Of a DNA stretch of 16,341 nucleotides, positions 1-7,112 are shown one piece after another. This DNA comes from MGOM01 sp035455265 (GTDB lineage: Bacteria > Chloroflexota > Anaerolineae > Anaerolineales > E44-bin32). Under the pieces are notes generated by a model. The model did not search any database. It was not told where the DNA came from and saw only the letters and a program-made list of their open reading frames with translations. The stretch spans positions 1-16,341 of the forward strand of contig DATIFK010000090.1 of NCBI GenBank assembly GCA_035455265.1, written 5' to 3'. Made by a program: the position numbers and the translations under genes. How positions within the stretch are numbered: position 1 is the first letter of the stretch; every line of letters starts with the position of its first letter.

Positions 1-1
1 G

Positions 2-847
2 CAGGCCTTCATCGAGCAGGGTTTCGCCCGCTTCTCCCCCGCCCTGCGCGACCTGGCTCACCGGGCCTTCTCGGAATCCTGGATCGATGCTGAGCCGCGC
101 GATGGCAAGGTCGGCGGCGCCTTCTGTATGTGGCTCAAGCGAGGCGAGTCGCGTGTATTGTCGAACTTCAACAACACCTACCAGGACATGACAACCCTGG
201 CCCACGAGCTTGGTCATGCGTTTCACAACCGGGCCCAATTGAAGCGAACGCCGCTCCAACGCGTCGATCCGATGACCCTGGCCGAGACCGCCAGCATCTT
301 CTGCGAAACGCTCATCGAGGAGGCCGCCCTGGCCGGGACGCCCGAGCGCGAGCAGCTCGGGCTGCTGGATGCCTCCCTCCAGGGGCCGATGGCCGTGGTC
401 GTCGATATCTACAGCCGGTTCCTCTTCGAGCAGGAGGTCTTCTCGCGCCGCCCGGCGCGTGAGCTTTCGGCCGAGGAATTCTGCGATCTGATGTCGGCCT
501 CGCAGCGCGAGACCTACGCCGACGGCGTGGATCCGTCGACCTATCACACGTACATGTGGGCGGTGAAACCACACTACTACAGCGGCGATCTCTCCTTCTA
601 CAACTTCCCCTACACGTTCGGCCTGCTCTTCGGGCTGGGCTTGTACGCGCGCTACCTCGACGGGCCGGATGCCTTCCGTTCCAAGTACGAGGACCTGTTG
701 TCTCGCACGGGGATGGCCGACCCGGCCAGCCTGGCCTCGGATTTCGGGATCGACATCCGGTCAACGACGTTCTGGCGTTCGAGCCTGGACGTGATCCGCC
801 GCAAGATCGACCGCTTTGTCGAGTTGGCCGATCGCAGCGGGGGGTAA
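2..847 (+). CDS. M3-family oligoendopeptidase (PepF-like), C-terminal part, 5' end outside window
   Basis: Zinc metallopeptidase of family M3, expected to cleave short peptides in the cytoplasm. The frame is open from base 2, so the gene begins before the window; about 281 C-terminal residues are visible, against roughly 600 in full family members. An ATG at 128 lies inside the domain and is not the true start. The zinc motif HELGH is at bases 203-217 (fragment residues 68-72), where the two His are ligands and the Glu is the catalytic base. The third-ligand region AETASIFCE follows about 30 residues later, as the family requires. Tyr-rich stretches typical of the M3 substrate cleft (HYYSGDLSFYNFPYTFGLLFG) come later. 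The stop is TAA at 845-847. The gene converges on the ETF operon. Family assignment is firm; the substrate cannot be told from sequence. Confidence 0.93.
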   Translation, partial: QAFIEQGFARFSPALRDLAHRAFSESWIDAEPRDGKVGGAFCMWLKRGESRVLSNFNNTYQDMTTLAHELGHAFHNRAQLKRTPLQRVDPMTLAETASIFCETLIEEAALAGTPEREQLGLLDASLQGPMAVVVDIYSRFLFEQEVFSRRPARELSAEEFCDLMSASQRETYADGVDPSTYHTYMWAVKPHYYSGDLSFYNFPYTFGLLFGLGLYARYLDGPDAFRSKYEDLLSRTGMADPASLASDFGIDIRSTTFWRSSLDVIRRKIDRFVELADRSGG

Positions 848-1004
848 GAGCTCACCTGCAGCCCCTCTCCCGCCATGCGGAATCGGGTCGGGGTCGGCAC
901 CGATAACGAGTGGGGGAACGCCTCGTTCACCATTCCCGACGCCCGGCGGCAGGCTTAGGGCCTCGGCTCGTTCGATGGCCGGCGTCCGCCGGATTGAGGC
1001 GAAC

Positions 1005-1035
1005 GGAGAAGGGGCGGCTCCGCCGCCCCTTCTCC
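1005..1035. terminator. Strong hairpin between convergent genes, likely bidirectional terminator
   Basis: A perfect 14-base-pair inverted repeat (arms 1005-1018 and 1022-1035) closes on a three-base loop, TCC. The stem is nearly all G and C. It lies in the 234-base gap between the M3 peptidase stop (+) and the etfA stop (-), where a terminator serving both strands would be expected. Neither side has a clear run of T, so it is not a textbook intrinsic terminator; it may instead block exonucleases or work with Rho. A smaller inverted repeat (CCGGCG/CGCCGG, 979-992) lies just before it. I saw no gene in 848-1081. Confidence 0.6.
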
Positions 1036-1049
1036 ATGAGTTACCTCTT

Positions 1050-1072
1050 CCACACCCCCTTTGAGGGCGTGG
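1050..1072 (-). terminator. Hairpin just after etfA stop, possible operon terminator
   Basis: Read on the minus strand, an 8-base stem follows the etfA stop codon by about 9 bases: CCACGCCC pairs with GGGTGTGG, with one G-U wobble in RNA. The position fits the 3' end of the acyl-CoA dehydrogenase/ETF transcript. There is no T-run after it, so the call is tentative; the stronger hairpin at 1005-1035 lies further downstream for the same transcript. Confidence 0.35.
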
Positions 1073-1081
1073 GGATTTCGA

Positions 1082-2122
1082 TTACTTCCCCAGCTTCGCC
1101 TTGAAGGCCTTCGTCAGCGCAGGGAGAACCTCGAACAGGTCGCCGACGATGCCGAAGCGCGCCACGCGGAAGATGGGCGCCTCGGGATCTTTGTTGACCG
1201 CAACAATGGTCTTCGACGTGCGCATCCCAGCCAGATGCTGGATGGCGCCGGAGATGCCGCAGGCGATGTAAAGGTCGGGGGAGACGACCTTGCCGGTCTG
1301 GCCGACCTGGTGCGCGTACGGAATGTAGCCGGCATCGACCGCCGCTCGACTGGCGCCGACGGCGGCGCCCAGAGCGCTGGCCAGATCGCGCACCAGGACG
1401 AACCCCTGCTGCGCACGCCAGACCTCCTTCTGCTTCTCGTCGGTGATCTCCGCCGGCGGCGTGAGTTTGGGGTTGTTCGAGACCCCCCGGCCGCCCGAGA
1501 CGATCACGCCGGCATCCGTCAGGCTGACGCCGCCCCCGGTCGCCTTGTAGCCCAACACCTCAGGTGCGGGCGCGCCGACGTCGGCCGGCACGTTCTCGAT
1601 CGGCCCGCTCTTCCCGGCCGACGGCTCGGGTTTCGGAAAGGCGCGTGCCCGAAGTGTCAGGACGTGCAGCCTCCCCAGGCAAGCTTCTTTCGTCAACAAC
1701 TTGCCGGCGTAGATCGGCCGCGTGGCCAGGACGCTCCCGTCCTTCACTTCCAGGGCGATGGCGTCAGGCGTCACACCGGTCTCGAGATCGACGGCCACCA
1801 TCCCGGCCAACTCGCGCGTGCGCCCGGTGGTCGGGAACAGCAGGGCCGAGCCGCCGGCGTGCCGCGCCATCTTGGCCACGGTCGAGGCATAGGGCTCGGC
1901 GCGGTACTCCGCCAGGGCAGGATCATCGGACACCAGGGCACGGTCGGCGCCGTGTTGGATGGCTTGCGCCGCCAGCGCCGAGCCGTCGGCGGCGGCCACG
2001 AGCGCCGTCACCTCACCTCCCAGCGCCTGGGCCAGCGAGCGCGCCGCGCCCACAGCTTCCCACGACGATTGGCCGGCCTGGCCCTGGAAGTGATCGATGT
2101 AGACGAGGATGTTCGCCGCCAT
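1082..2122 (-). CDS. etfA: Electron transfer flavoprotein, alpha subunit
   Basis: ETF alpha (FixB family), 346 aa. With ETF beta it carries electrons from acyl-CoA dehydrogenases to the membrane quinone pool, using FAD held mainly by the alpha subunit. The C-terminal FAD-binding domain is clear: SGGRGV, then GAAVGASRAAVDAGYIP, GQTG, and the signature DLYIACGISGAIQHLAGM (about residues 283-300), then NKDPEAPIF. The start at 2122 is chosen because its ATG shares one base with the etfB stop (TGATG) and AGAAGG lies upstream; a longer reading from 2242 would overlap etfB by 120 bases. Oddity: between SGGRGV and the ADALGAAVGAS-like helix there is an extra stretch including AEITDEKQKEVWRAQQG, about 15-20 residues more than usual, which explains the length above the common 310-325 aa. 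Last gene of the operon. Confidence 0.96.
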   Translation of the reverse strand: MAANILVYIDHFQGQAGQSSWEAVGAARSLAQALGGEVTALVAAADGSALAAQAIQHGADRALVSDDPALAEYRAEPYASTVAKMARHAGGSALLFPTTGRTRELAGMVAVDLETGVTPDAIALEVKDGSVLATRPIYAGKLLTKEACLGRLHVLTLRARAFPKPEPSAGKSGPIENVPADVGAPAPEVLGYKATGGGVSLTDAGVIVSGGRGVSNNPKLTPPAEITDEKQKEVWRAQQGFVLVRDLASALGAAVGASRAAVDAGYIPYAHQVGQTGKVVSPDLYIACGISGAIQHLAGMRTSKTIVAVNKDPEAPIFRVARFGIVGDLFEVLPALTKAFKAKLGK

Positions 2123-2904
2123 CACAGCACCTTCTCTTCCAGGAGGCGCGTCACCAGCTTGTCGGCGATCGCCTCGATGGTGTCGCCTTGGATCACTTCG
2201 CATTGCGTGTCCACTTTGGGCGGGCTGATCACCTCCGGCCACGTCAACGCCGGCGCCGGAACGGCGGCCATTCCCAGGTCGGCCGCCGACCAGACGGGGA
2301 TGACCGCCTTGGATGCTTTGCGGATGCCCATAAAGGATGGATAGCGCGGTTCGTTGAGCTCCTTCGTGACGCTGATGACCGCCGGAAGCCGGCTGCGCAC
2401 TTCCTGGCGCCCCTCCTCCAGCATCCTCTCGACTTCGATGGACTTCGCTCCCGGGTCAAGCGCGCGGACAGCCGCCACCAGGCTCAACGACGGCCAGCCC
2501 AATCGTCGGGCGACCTGGGCGCCGGTGACTCCCGTGTCGCTGTCGACAGCCTGTCGACCGAAGAACGCCAGATCGACCTCGCCCAGTTTGCCGATCGCGG
2601 CGGCGAGCGCGGCGGAGACGACGAGCGAATCGGCCGATGCGAAGGCCGGGTCGCTGATCAGGACGGCCTCATCGCAGCCCATCGCCAGCGCCTGCTTGAG
2701 TGCCTCCTTGGCCCCTTCCGCCCCGAGACTCACGGCTGTGACCTTCCCGCCGTGGGCTTCCTTGGTTCGCAGCGCCTGCTCGACGGCGAACTCGTCCCAA
2801 GGGTTCAACACCAACGGCGCATCGCCCCATGAGACCTTCCCGTCTTGCACGGTGACAGTCGCCGCGGTGTCAGGTGTCTGTTTGACGCAGACGACGATGT
2901 TCAA
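2122..2904 (-). CDS. etfB: Electron transfer flavoprotein, beta subunit
   Basis: ETF beta (FixA family), 260 aa, a usual length. It binds AMP and forms the ETF heterodimer with the alpha subunit encoded next to it. Visible signatures are the N-terminal MNIVVCVKQTPDT, LNPWDEFAVEQALR, the segment GRQAVDSDTGVTGAQVA near residues 115-131, and NEPRYPSFMGIRKASK near 185-200, which is diagnostic for ETF beta. The start codon is TTG (2904-2902). It is supported by a strong GAGGAGG Shine-Dalgarno sequence 7 bases upstream and by alignment of MNIVVCVKQ with the family's N-terminus. It lies 66 bases after the acyl-CoA dehydrogenase stop, and its stop overlaps the etfA start, so the pair is translationally coupled. 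Confidence 0.96.
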   Translation of the reverse strand: MNIVVCVKQTPDTAATVTVQDGKVSWGDAPLVLNPWDEFAVEQALRTKEAHGGKVTAVSLGAEGAKEALKQALAMGCDEAVLISDPAFASADSLVVSAALAAAIGKLGEVDLAFFGRQAVDSDTGVTGAQVARRLGWPSLSLVAAVRALDPGAKSIEVERMLEEGRQEVRSRLPAVISVTKELNEPRYPSFMGIRKASKAVIPVWSAADLGMAAVPAPALTWPEVISPPKVDTQCEVIQGDTIEAIADKLVTRLLEEKVL

Positions 2905-2970
2905 CTGGGGTCCTCCTCTCGGAATTGGGATCGGGCGCGGACCGGTCGATCGACGGCCCGACGCCGCGGA

Positions 2971-4179
2971 TCAGGTCTGCCAAACCTGAGGGTCATAGGC
3001 CGGCAGCTCGCAGCGGAGGACGGCATCCTGCCGCAGCCCAAGGGCGTAGCCGGCCTGCATCAACTGATGGATCTCGCTCGTACCTTCATAAATCATGGCG
3101 CCGCGCGCGTTGCGCAAGTAACGTTCGACATCATATTCGTCGGAGTATCCATACGCCCCGTGAATCTGGACCGCCTCCGAAGCGGCCTCGAACGAGGCGT
3201 CGGTGGCGAACCATTTGGCCAGGGACGTCTCGCGCGTGTTGCGCCGCCCCTGGTTCTTCATCCAGCCGGCGCGCAAGTAGAGCAGTCGGGCGGCCTCGTA
3301 GGCCTGGACCATCTTGGCGATCTTCTGCTGGATCAGCTGGAACCCGGCGATGGTGCGGCCGAAGGCACGCCGCTCCTGGGCGTAGCGCACGCTGGCCTCG
3401 AGGCTGGCGCGGATCAGGCCCGTCGCCCCGGCGGCGACGGTGTAGCGCCCGTTGTCGAGGCAGGACATGGCGATGCGGAAACCTTCGCCCTCCTCGCCCA
3501 ACCGTTGGTCGGCCGGTACTTCCACATCCGAGCAGTGGAGCCAGCCAGTGGAACCAGCCCGCACGCCGAGCTTCCCGTGCAGGTCTCCACGCGTCACGCC
3601 GGGGCGATCGGTTTCCAGAATGAAGGCGGAGATTCCATCGTGAGGGTCGGCCGAACTCGGGTCGGTCTTGGCGAACCACAGGACGTGGTCGGCCTTGGTC
3701 GCCAGCGAGATCCACGTCTTCTCGCCGTTGAGGATATAGACGTCGCCCTTGCGCCGTGCGCTGGAGAGCATCCCGGCCACGTCCGACCCGACGCCGGGCT
3801 CCGTCAGCCCAAAGGCAGCGATCTTCTGGCCGCGCGCTTGCGGGGCCAGGAACTGGCGTTTCTGGTCTTCTGTGCCCCACTGCAGCAGGCCCAGGCTGTT
3901 GAGGCCCACATGAACCGACATGACCACGCGCAGCGTGGTGTCGACCGCCTCCAGCTCCTCACAGACCAGTCCTAGCGCGACGTAGTCCATCCCCTGCCCG
4001 CCGTAGCGCACGGGCAGACAGACGCCGAGGATTCCAAGGTCGCCCATGCGAGGCAGGATCGTGGGAGCCATCGCTTGTTGCCGATCGGCATCCTTGATGA
4101 TCGGCGCAACCTCGCGCTGGGCGAAATCACGGACCATCTGCCGAACCATTTCATGCTCAGGGGACAACTGCAAGTCCAT
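2971..4179 (-). CDS. Acyl-CoA dehydrogenase
   Basis: FAD-dependent acyl-CoA dehydrogenase, 402 aa, full length. It introduces the 2,3-double bond into an acyl-CoA and passes electrons to ETF, whose two genes follow in the same operon. Domains run in the usual order: N-terminal helical part (MDLQLSPEHEMVRQMVRDFA), middle beta part with the flavin/substrate loop AFGLTEPGVGSD, then the C-terminal helical part with RRAFGRTIAGFQLIQQKIA. The segment MIYEGTSEIHQLM carries the probable catalytic Glu365, at the place of Glu376 in medium-chain dehydrogenase. The start at 4179 has GGAG 8 bases upstream and follows a TATAAT box. Chain length or branched-chain specificity cannot be read from sequence alone. 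First gene of its operon. Confidence 0.95.
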   Translation of the reverse strand: MDLQLSPEHEMVRQMVRDFAQREVAPIIKDADRQQAMAPTILPRMGDLGILGVCLPVRYGGQGMDYVALGLVCEELEAVDTTLRVVMSVHVGLNSLGLLQWGTEDQKRQFLAPQARGQKIAAFGLTEPGVGSDVAGMLSSARRKGDVYILNGEKTWISLATKADHVLWFAKTDPSSADPHDGISAFILETDRPGVTRGDLHGKLGVRAGSTGWLHCSDVEVPADQRLGEEGEGFRIAMSCLDNGRYTVAAGATGLIRASLEASVRYAQERRAFGRTIAGFQLIQQKIAKMVQAYEAARLLYLRAGWMKNQGRRNTRETSLAKWFATDASFEAASEAVQIHGAYGYSDEYDVERYLRNARGAMIYEGTSEIHQLMQAGYALGLRQDAVLRCELPAYDPQVWQT

Positions 4180-4206
4180 GAGGGGAACTCCGCGTGGGCC
4201 GAGGAC

Positions 4207-4212
4207 ATTATA
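4207..4212 (-). promoter_or_regulatory. -10 box of the acyl-CoA dehydrogenase-ETF operon
   Basis: On the minus strand, bases 4212-4207 read TATAAT, a perfect -10 consensus 27 bases before the ATG at 4179. Transcription would begin near 4200, giving a leader of about 20 bases that contains the GGAG ribosome site (4191-4188). No good -35 hexamer is present at 16-18 bases; that position falls inside the heptad repeat that starts at 4216. Confidence 0.65.
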
Positions 4213-4215
4213 GAA

Positions 4216-4409
4216 CAGTCATCAGTCATCAGTTGTCAGTTGTCAGTTGTCAGTCTGGCCTCGGCAGGCGTCCAGTGTCTCGGCCCGTGTTGCCTCATGG
4301 GCCGGATCAGAACCCCGAGACCTGCGATGCTGCCTCCCGTCCGAGGCTGGGGGGACTGACGAACGGAAGCGGACGGCTTTGACTGAGGACTGAAAACTGA
4401 GAACTGACT
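4216..4409. repeat. Heptad inverted repeat 1 (two arms around a 127-base spacer)
   Basis: The left arm (4216-4254) is an exact 7-base ladder: CAGTCAT twice, CAGTTGT three times, then CAGT. The right arm (4382-4409) is a second ladder in the opposite sense: ACTGAGG, ACTGAAA, ACTGAGA, ACTGACT. Reversed and complemented, the right arm matches 22 of 28 bases of the left arm. The 127-base spacer (4255-4381) holds no gene, only a weak inner repeat (CCTCGG at 4259-4264 against CCGAGG at 4341-4346). The element fills most of the divergent gap between the acyl-CoA dehydrogenase and TPR genes and is flanked on each outer side by a TATAAT box pointing away from it. It has no protein-coding signal. Confidence 0.8.
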
Positions 4410-4422
4410 TTCGATGACTGGC

Positions 4423-4428
4423 TATAAT
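4423..4428 (+). promoter_or_regulatory. -10 box of the TPR gene, leaderless start
   Basis: TATAAT, a perfect -10 consensus, is followed after only 7 bases (CCTCTCG) by the ATG at 4436. Transcription starting about 7 bases after the box would begin at or next to the A of the start codon, so the mRNA would lack a leader and a ribosome binding site; none is visible. No convincing -35 hexamer lies at the usual distance; that region is the right arm of the heptad repeat. Confidence 0.6.
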
Positions 4429-4435
4429 CCTCTCG

Positions 4436-5848
4436 ATGCGTCCTGCCGCGTCCGTTTCCGTCTGGCTCGTACCGGTGTGTGCCGGTGTCCTGGTGCTTCT
4501 GCTGGGAGTACAGCCGGAGGCCGGGCGAGTCTCGTCCCATGTGCGGTTGGCGCAAGCGTCCTTGAGACGCGGCCTGCTCGGCGACGCCATCAACGACCTG
4601 GAAGAAGTGATCGCCTTCGATCCGTCGTTGAGCGCGCTCCACACACCCGCGGCGGAGATGGCCCTCCGGCTCGGCCAGCCGCAGCGGGCCCTGGCGCACC
4701 TCGATGCCGCCGACGCGCTCCTCCCGCCGGATAGCCTGCGCGAATGCCTCCGCGTCGAGGCGCTACTCCAGCAAGAAGACGTTGCTTCCGCCCTCACCTT
4801 CTGGACGGCATCTCCACCCTCATGCCCGAACAAGCCGGCGCTTCTCCATGCATCGGTCGAGGCACTGTGGAAGACACGCGCGTTCGCGGACGTGGCAGGC
4901 GCCGTGCAGGCCTTCAACACGTCGGATGCCGAGCCGGCCGATCTGCGTCGGGCGGCGATGTCCGATGCGGTGTTCCACACCGAGTCGTCTGCGTCGGCGA
5001 TTCGCCGGGCGCTGGCCTCATTGGACACCCCCGACGCCCTGCTCGCGGAGTTGGGCGAAATCGAGGTTCCCTCCGACGGCCCCACGGCGGCCTACTACGC
5101 CGCCGTTGGTGCCGTGTTTGTGCAGCACGGCGAATGGCCGCTCGCCCAAGAAGCGCTCGAGCTGGCCCTCACGCAGGAGCCCAAGCTGGCGGTGGCGCGT
5201 GCCTACCTGGGTATGGCCCTTCAGCGTTCGGGCGAGCCCGGCTGGCCCCAGATCTGGGGCGCCCTCCTGAGTGATCCCTCATCATCGGCCGTGTGGACGA
5301 TCGTGGGCTCCTATTGGCTCGAATCCGGCAACGCGACGCAGGCGCTGCGGGCCTACCGCCAGGCCGAACGTCTCGATGCGGCGAACGCGGCCGCGGCCGC
5401 AGGCCAGGGCGCGGCGCTGGCGTCGGCCGGCCGCTATTCGGAGGCCATCGAGGCGTATGCGCGAGCGACGCGGATCGCTCCTGACAACGCACAGCTCTGG
5501 ACTCTCCTCTCCCGCCTGAGTCTCCGGCTCAATTTCGACGTCCCCTCGGTCGGCCTGCCCGCGGCCCGCAACGCCGTCTCGCAAGCTCCCGCAAGCCCGT
5601 CTTCGCTGGCGACCCTCGGGTACGCCTACGTCGCGGTCGGAGAGCCAAGGTTGGGCAGGCGCCTGTTGTTGCGATCGGTCGACCTCGGGGCCAGCGATCC
5701 GGAGGCCTACTACCAGCTCGGGCTTGCCTGGATCGCCGCCGGCGACAACGAGTCGTCCGTGGCGGCTCTCCGGGTGGCAGCCAGCCTCGATCCCACGGGG
5801 CCGATCGGGCAGTTGGCCCAACGAACGCTCGACGCGATACAGCGCTGA
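4436..5848 (+). CDS. TPR-repeat protein with N-terminal membrane/signal segment
   Basis: A 470-aa protein of tetratricopeptide repeats. TPRs are helix-turn-helix scaffolds for protein contacts and have no activity of their own. Residues about 6-25 (SVSVWLVPVCAGVLVLLLGV) form a hydrophobic segment after a short positive start, so the protein is exported or anchored with its repeats outside the membrane. Repeat-like helical pairs are seen near 32-62, 68-98, 213-247, 280-350 (best: WTIVGSYWLESGNATQALRAYRQAERLD and GAALASAGRYSEAIEAYARATRIAPDN) and 385-460 (AYYQLGLAWIAAGDNESSVAALRVAASLDP). The middle (about 110-205) is degenerate. The ATG at 4436 directly follows a TATAAT box. The lipoprotein gene follows closely on the same strand. 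The specific role is unknown to me; assembly or scaffolding at the cell surface is an inference. Confidence 0.85.
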   Translation: MRPAASVSVWLVPVCAGVLVLLLGVQPEAGRVSSHVRLAQASLRRGLLGDAINDLEEVIAFDPSLSALHTPAAEMALRLGQPQRALAHLDAADALLPPDSLRECLRVEALLQQEDVASALTFWTASPPSCPNKPALLHASVEALWKTRAFADVAGAVQAFNTSDAEPADLRRAAMSDAVFHTESSASAIRRALASLDTPDALLAELGEIEVPSDGPTAAYYAAVGAVFVQHGEWPLAQEALELALTQEPKLAVARAYLGMALQRSGEPGWPQIWGALLSDPSSSAVWTIVGSYWLESGNATQALRAYRQAERLDAANAAAAAGQGAALASAGRYSEAIEAYARATRIAPDNAQLWTLLSRLSLRLNFDVPSVGLPAARNAVSQAPASPSSLATLGYAYVAVGEPRLGRRLLLRSVDLGASDPEAYYQLGLAWIAAGDNESSVAALRVAASLDPTGPIGQLAQRTLDAIQR

Positions 5849-5869
5849 TCGGAGACAACCCGGACGGTG

Positions 5870-5878
5870 TGCTAGAAT
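5870..5878 (+). promoter_or_regulatory. Extended -10 box before the lipoprotein gene
   Basis: TGCTAGAAT is an extended -10 (TGn followed by TAGAAT, one mismatch to TATAAT). The hexamer at 5873-5878 lies 8 bases before the GTG at 5887, the same tight spacing seen for the TPR and yqeY genes. This suggests a third leaderless transcript and helps decide the start codon. No -35 is evident. Confidence 0.45.
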
Positions 5879-5886
5879 GCCGCCCC

Positions 5887-6543
5887 GTGACTCTTCGGCA
5901 GCAGTCCCCTCGCCGGCCCACCGGCCTGGCATGGCTCCTCTCGATCGCCTTGCTGGCCGGCTGCGCCAGGCTGCTCGACACCGACACACCCGGCGCTCTT
6001 CTCTTCCAAGATGACTTCTCGCGAACCTCCAGCGGCTGGGATCGCTACGCCGACTCGACGTACATTTCCGACTACGCCGAAGGCACGTACCGCATCGCCA
6101 TCCAGAGCGCGCAAACCGAGGCCTGGGCCAATCCGGATTTCGCTGTGGACGATGTCCGCATCGAGGTCGACGCCGCCTCCGTCAACGGCCCACTCGACAA
6201 CGCCTTCGGGGTCCTCTGCCGCTACCAGGATCCCGACAACTACTACTTCTTCCTGATCTCGGGAGACGGCTACGCCGGAATCGGCTTGACCAAAGACGGG
6301 CGGCGCGTCCTGCTGACCGGGGACGCCATGCTCCCGGCCGACCCCATCCTGCAGGGGTACCGAACCAACCACATCCGGGCCGACTGCAACGGCTTCGAGT
6401 TGTCGCTCTACGTCAATGGGGTTCTCGTGGATGAAGCCCAGGCCTCCGAGTGGCCCAGCGGCGATGTCGGTCTCCTGGCGGCCACGTACGCCGAGCCCGG
6501 CATCGACATTCGATTCGATAACTTCACGTTGCTTCGACCCTGA
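5887..6543 (+). CDS. Lipoprotein with probable concanavalin-like jelly-roll domain
   Basis: From GTG 5887 the product is 218 aa. It opens with a lipoprotein signal: RR in the n-region, a hydrophobic core (LAWLLSIALLAGC) and a lipobox ending LAGC, with Cys26 as the probable lipidated residue, so the mature protein is held on the outer face of the membrane. The rest, beginning LLFQDDFSRTSSGWDRY, looks like the LamG/concanavalin-type beta sandwich found in secreted proteins: an FG-x-x-CRYQDPDNYYFFLISGDGYAGI strand pair, then LSLYVNGVLVDEA, and ending IDIRFDNFTLL. Such domains often bind glycans, but no binding or catalytic residues can be assigned. An in-frame GTG at 5869 would add six residues (MLECRP); I prefer 5887 because 5869 lies inside the extended -10 box and makes the n-region less typical. 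Confidence 0.82.
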   Translation: MTLRQQSPRRPTGLAWLLSIALLAGCARLLDTDTPGALLFQDDFSRTSSGWDRYADSTYISDYAEGTYRIAIQSAQTEAWANPDFAVDDVRIEVDAASVNGPLDNAFGVLCRYQDPDNYYFFLISGDGYAGIGLTKDGRRVLLTGDAMLPADPILQGYRTNHIRADCNGFELSLYVNGVLVDEAQASEWPSGDVGLLAATYAEPGIDIRFDNFTLLRP

Positions 6544-6549
6544 AAGCCC

Positions 6550-6626
6550 GTCGCCAGTCATCAGTCAAGCCAGGTCTTCAGATAGGCAGTCCTTGACTGA
6601 CGACTGACAACTGACGACGGACGACT
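6550..6626. repeat. Heptad inverted repeat 2
   Basis: Left arm 6550-6569 (including CAGTCAT and CAGTCAA) and right arm 6592-6611 (ACTGACG, ACTGACA units) pair over 20 positions with 17 matches, including a perfect 9-base core TCAGTCAAG/CTTGACTGA next to a 22-base loop (6570-6591). The right arm continues as a 7-base ladder (ACTGACG, ACGGACG, ACT) to 6626. The repeat starts 7 bases after the lipoprotein stop and ends 17 bases before the TATAAT box of yqeY, filling most of the gap. It could terminate or protect the upstream transcript. Confidence 0.78.
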
Positions 6627-6642
6627 CGATACCTGCCCACGG

Positions 6643-6648
6643 TATAAT
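6643..6648 (+). promoter_or_regulatory. -10 box of the yqeY operon, leaderless start
   Basis: TATAAT ends 6 bases (AGTCGC) before the ATG at 6655, so transcription should begin at or beside the start codon. No Shine-Dalgarno sequence is present. A TTGACT at 6593-6598 is too far upstream (44 bases before the TATAAT box) to be its -35. Confidence 0.6.
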
Positions 6649-6654
6649 AGTCGC

Positions 6655-7104
6655 ATGTTGACGCGCGCTCGCTTCGAAGGGGAATTGAAGCAGGCCATGC
6701 GCAGTCAGGACGACCTGCGCCGGCGCACGCTGCGGATGATCCTCTCGGCGATCCAGCTGGCCGAGGTCGAGCGCCGCGGCGAGCTCGACGAACCCGCGCT
6801 GTTGGGCCTCCTTCAGAAGGAGGTCAAGTCGCGCCAGGAAACCATCGCCGACGCCGAGAAGGCCGGACGCAACGACCTGGTGCACGCGGCCGCCGATGAG
6901 CTCACGCTGCTTCAGAGCTACCTGCCCCAGGCACTCGACCCAGAGCAGCTCAAGGCTCTGGTACAGGAGGCGATCGCCTCCGTCGGCGCGAAGGGCCCCC
7001 AGGACATGGGCAAGGTCATGAAGGACCTGATGCCGAAGGTCCAGGGGCGGGCAGACGGGAAGGCCGTCAGCACGATGGTGCGCGACCTGCTGACACCGTC
7101 CTAG
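6655..7104 (+). CDS. yqeY: YqeY/GatB-like domain protein
   Basis: A 149-aa YqeY family protein, full length for the family. The fold resembles the C-terminal tRNA-binding tail of the GatB subunit of tRNA amidotransferase; the cellular role of free-standing YqeY is not settled. Family marks are all present: the N-terminal helix with KQAMRSQDDLRRRTLRMILSAIQ, the KEVKSRQETIADAEKAGRNDL segment, then the linker LQSYLPQAL and the small C-terminal part with GPQDMGKVMKDLMPKVQGRADGKAVSTMV. The first gene of a co-directional run, 8 bases before the HD phosphodiesterase gene. Expressed from the leaderless-type promoter just upstream. Confidence 0.95.
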   Translation: MLTRARFEGELKQAMRSQDDLRRRTLRMILSAIQLAEVERRGELDEPALLGLLQKEVKSRQETIADAEKAGRNDLVHAAADELTLLQSYLPQALDPEQLKALVQEAIASVGAKGPQDMGKVMKDLMPKVQGRADGKAVSTMVRDLLTPS

Positions 7105-7112
7105 CCCTCGGT

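Noticed and set aside
128..847. ATG at 128 as the start of the M3 peptidase
   Set aside because: The frame is open back to base 2 and encodes M3-like sequence before this codon, and a start here would remove most of the enzyme.
1061..2832. Long plus-strand open frames (1061-2344 and 1564-2832) over the ETF genes
   Set aside because: They are antisense to etfA and etfB, whose family motifs are unmistakable; the predicted proteins are Arg/Gly/Ala-rich with no recognisable domain, as expected from GC-rich mirror frames.
4216..4254. Possible CRISPR array in the regular repeats
   Set aside because: Units are 7 bases and directly abutting, without spacers, and no cas gene is present.
4255..4381. 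Possible small RNA or gene in the spacer of the first heptad repeat
   Set aside because: No promoter, terminator or coding signal inside; only a weak inner inverted repeat.
6593..6598. TTGACT as a -35 box for yqeY (and the similar TTGACT at 4379-4384 for the TPR gene)
   Set aside because: They lie 38-44 bases before the TATAAT boxes instead of about 17, and both are part of heptad units.
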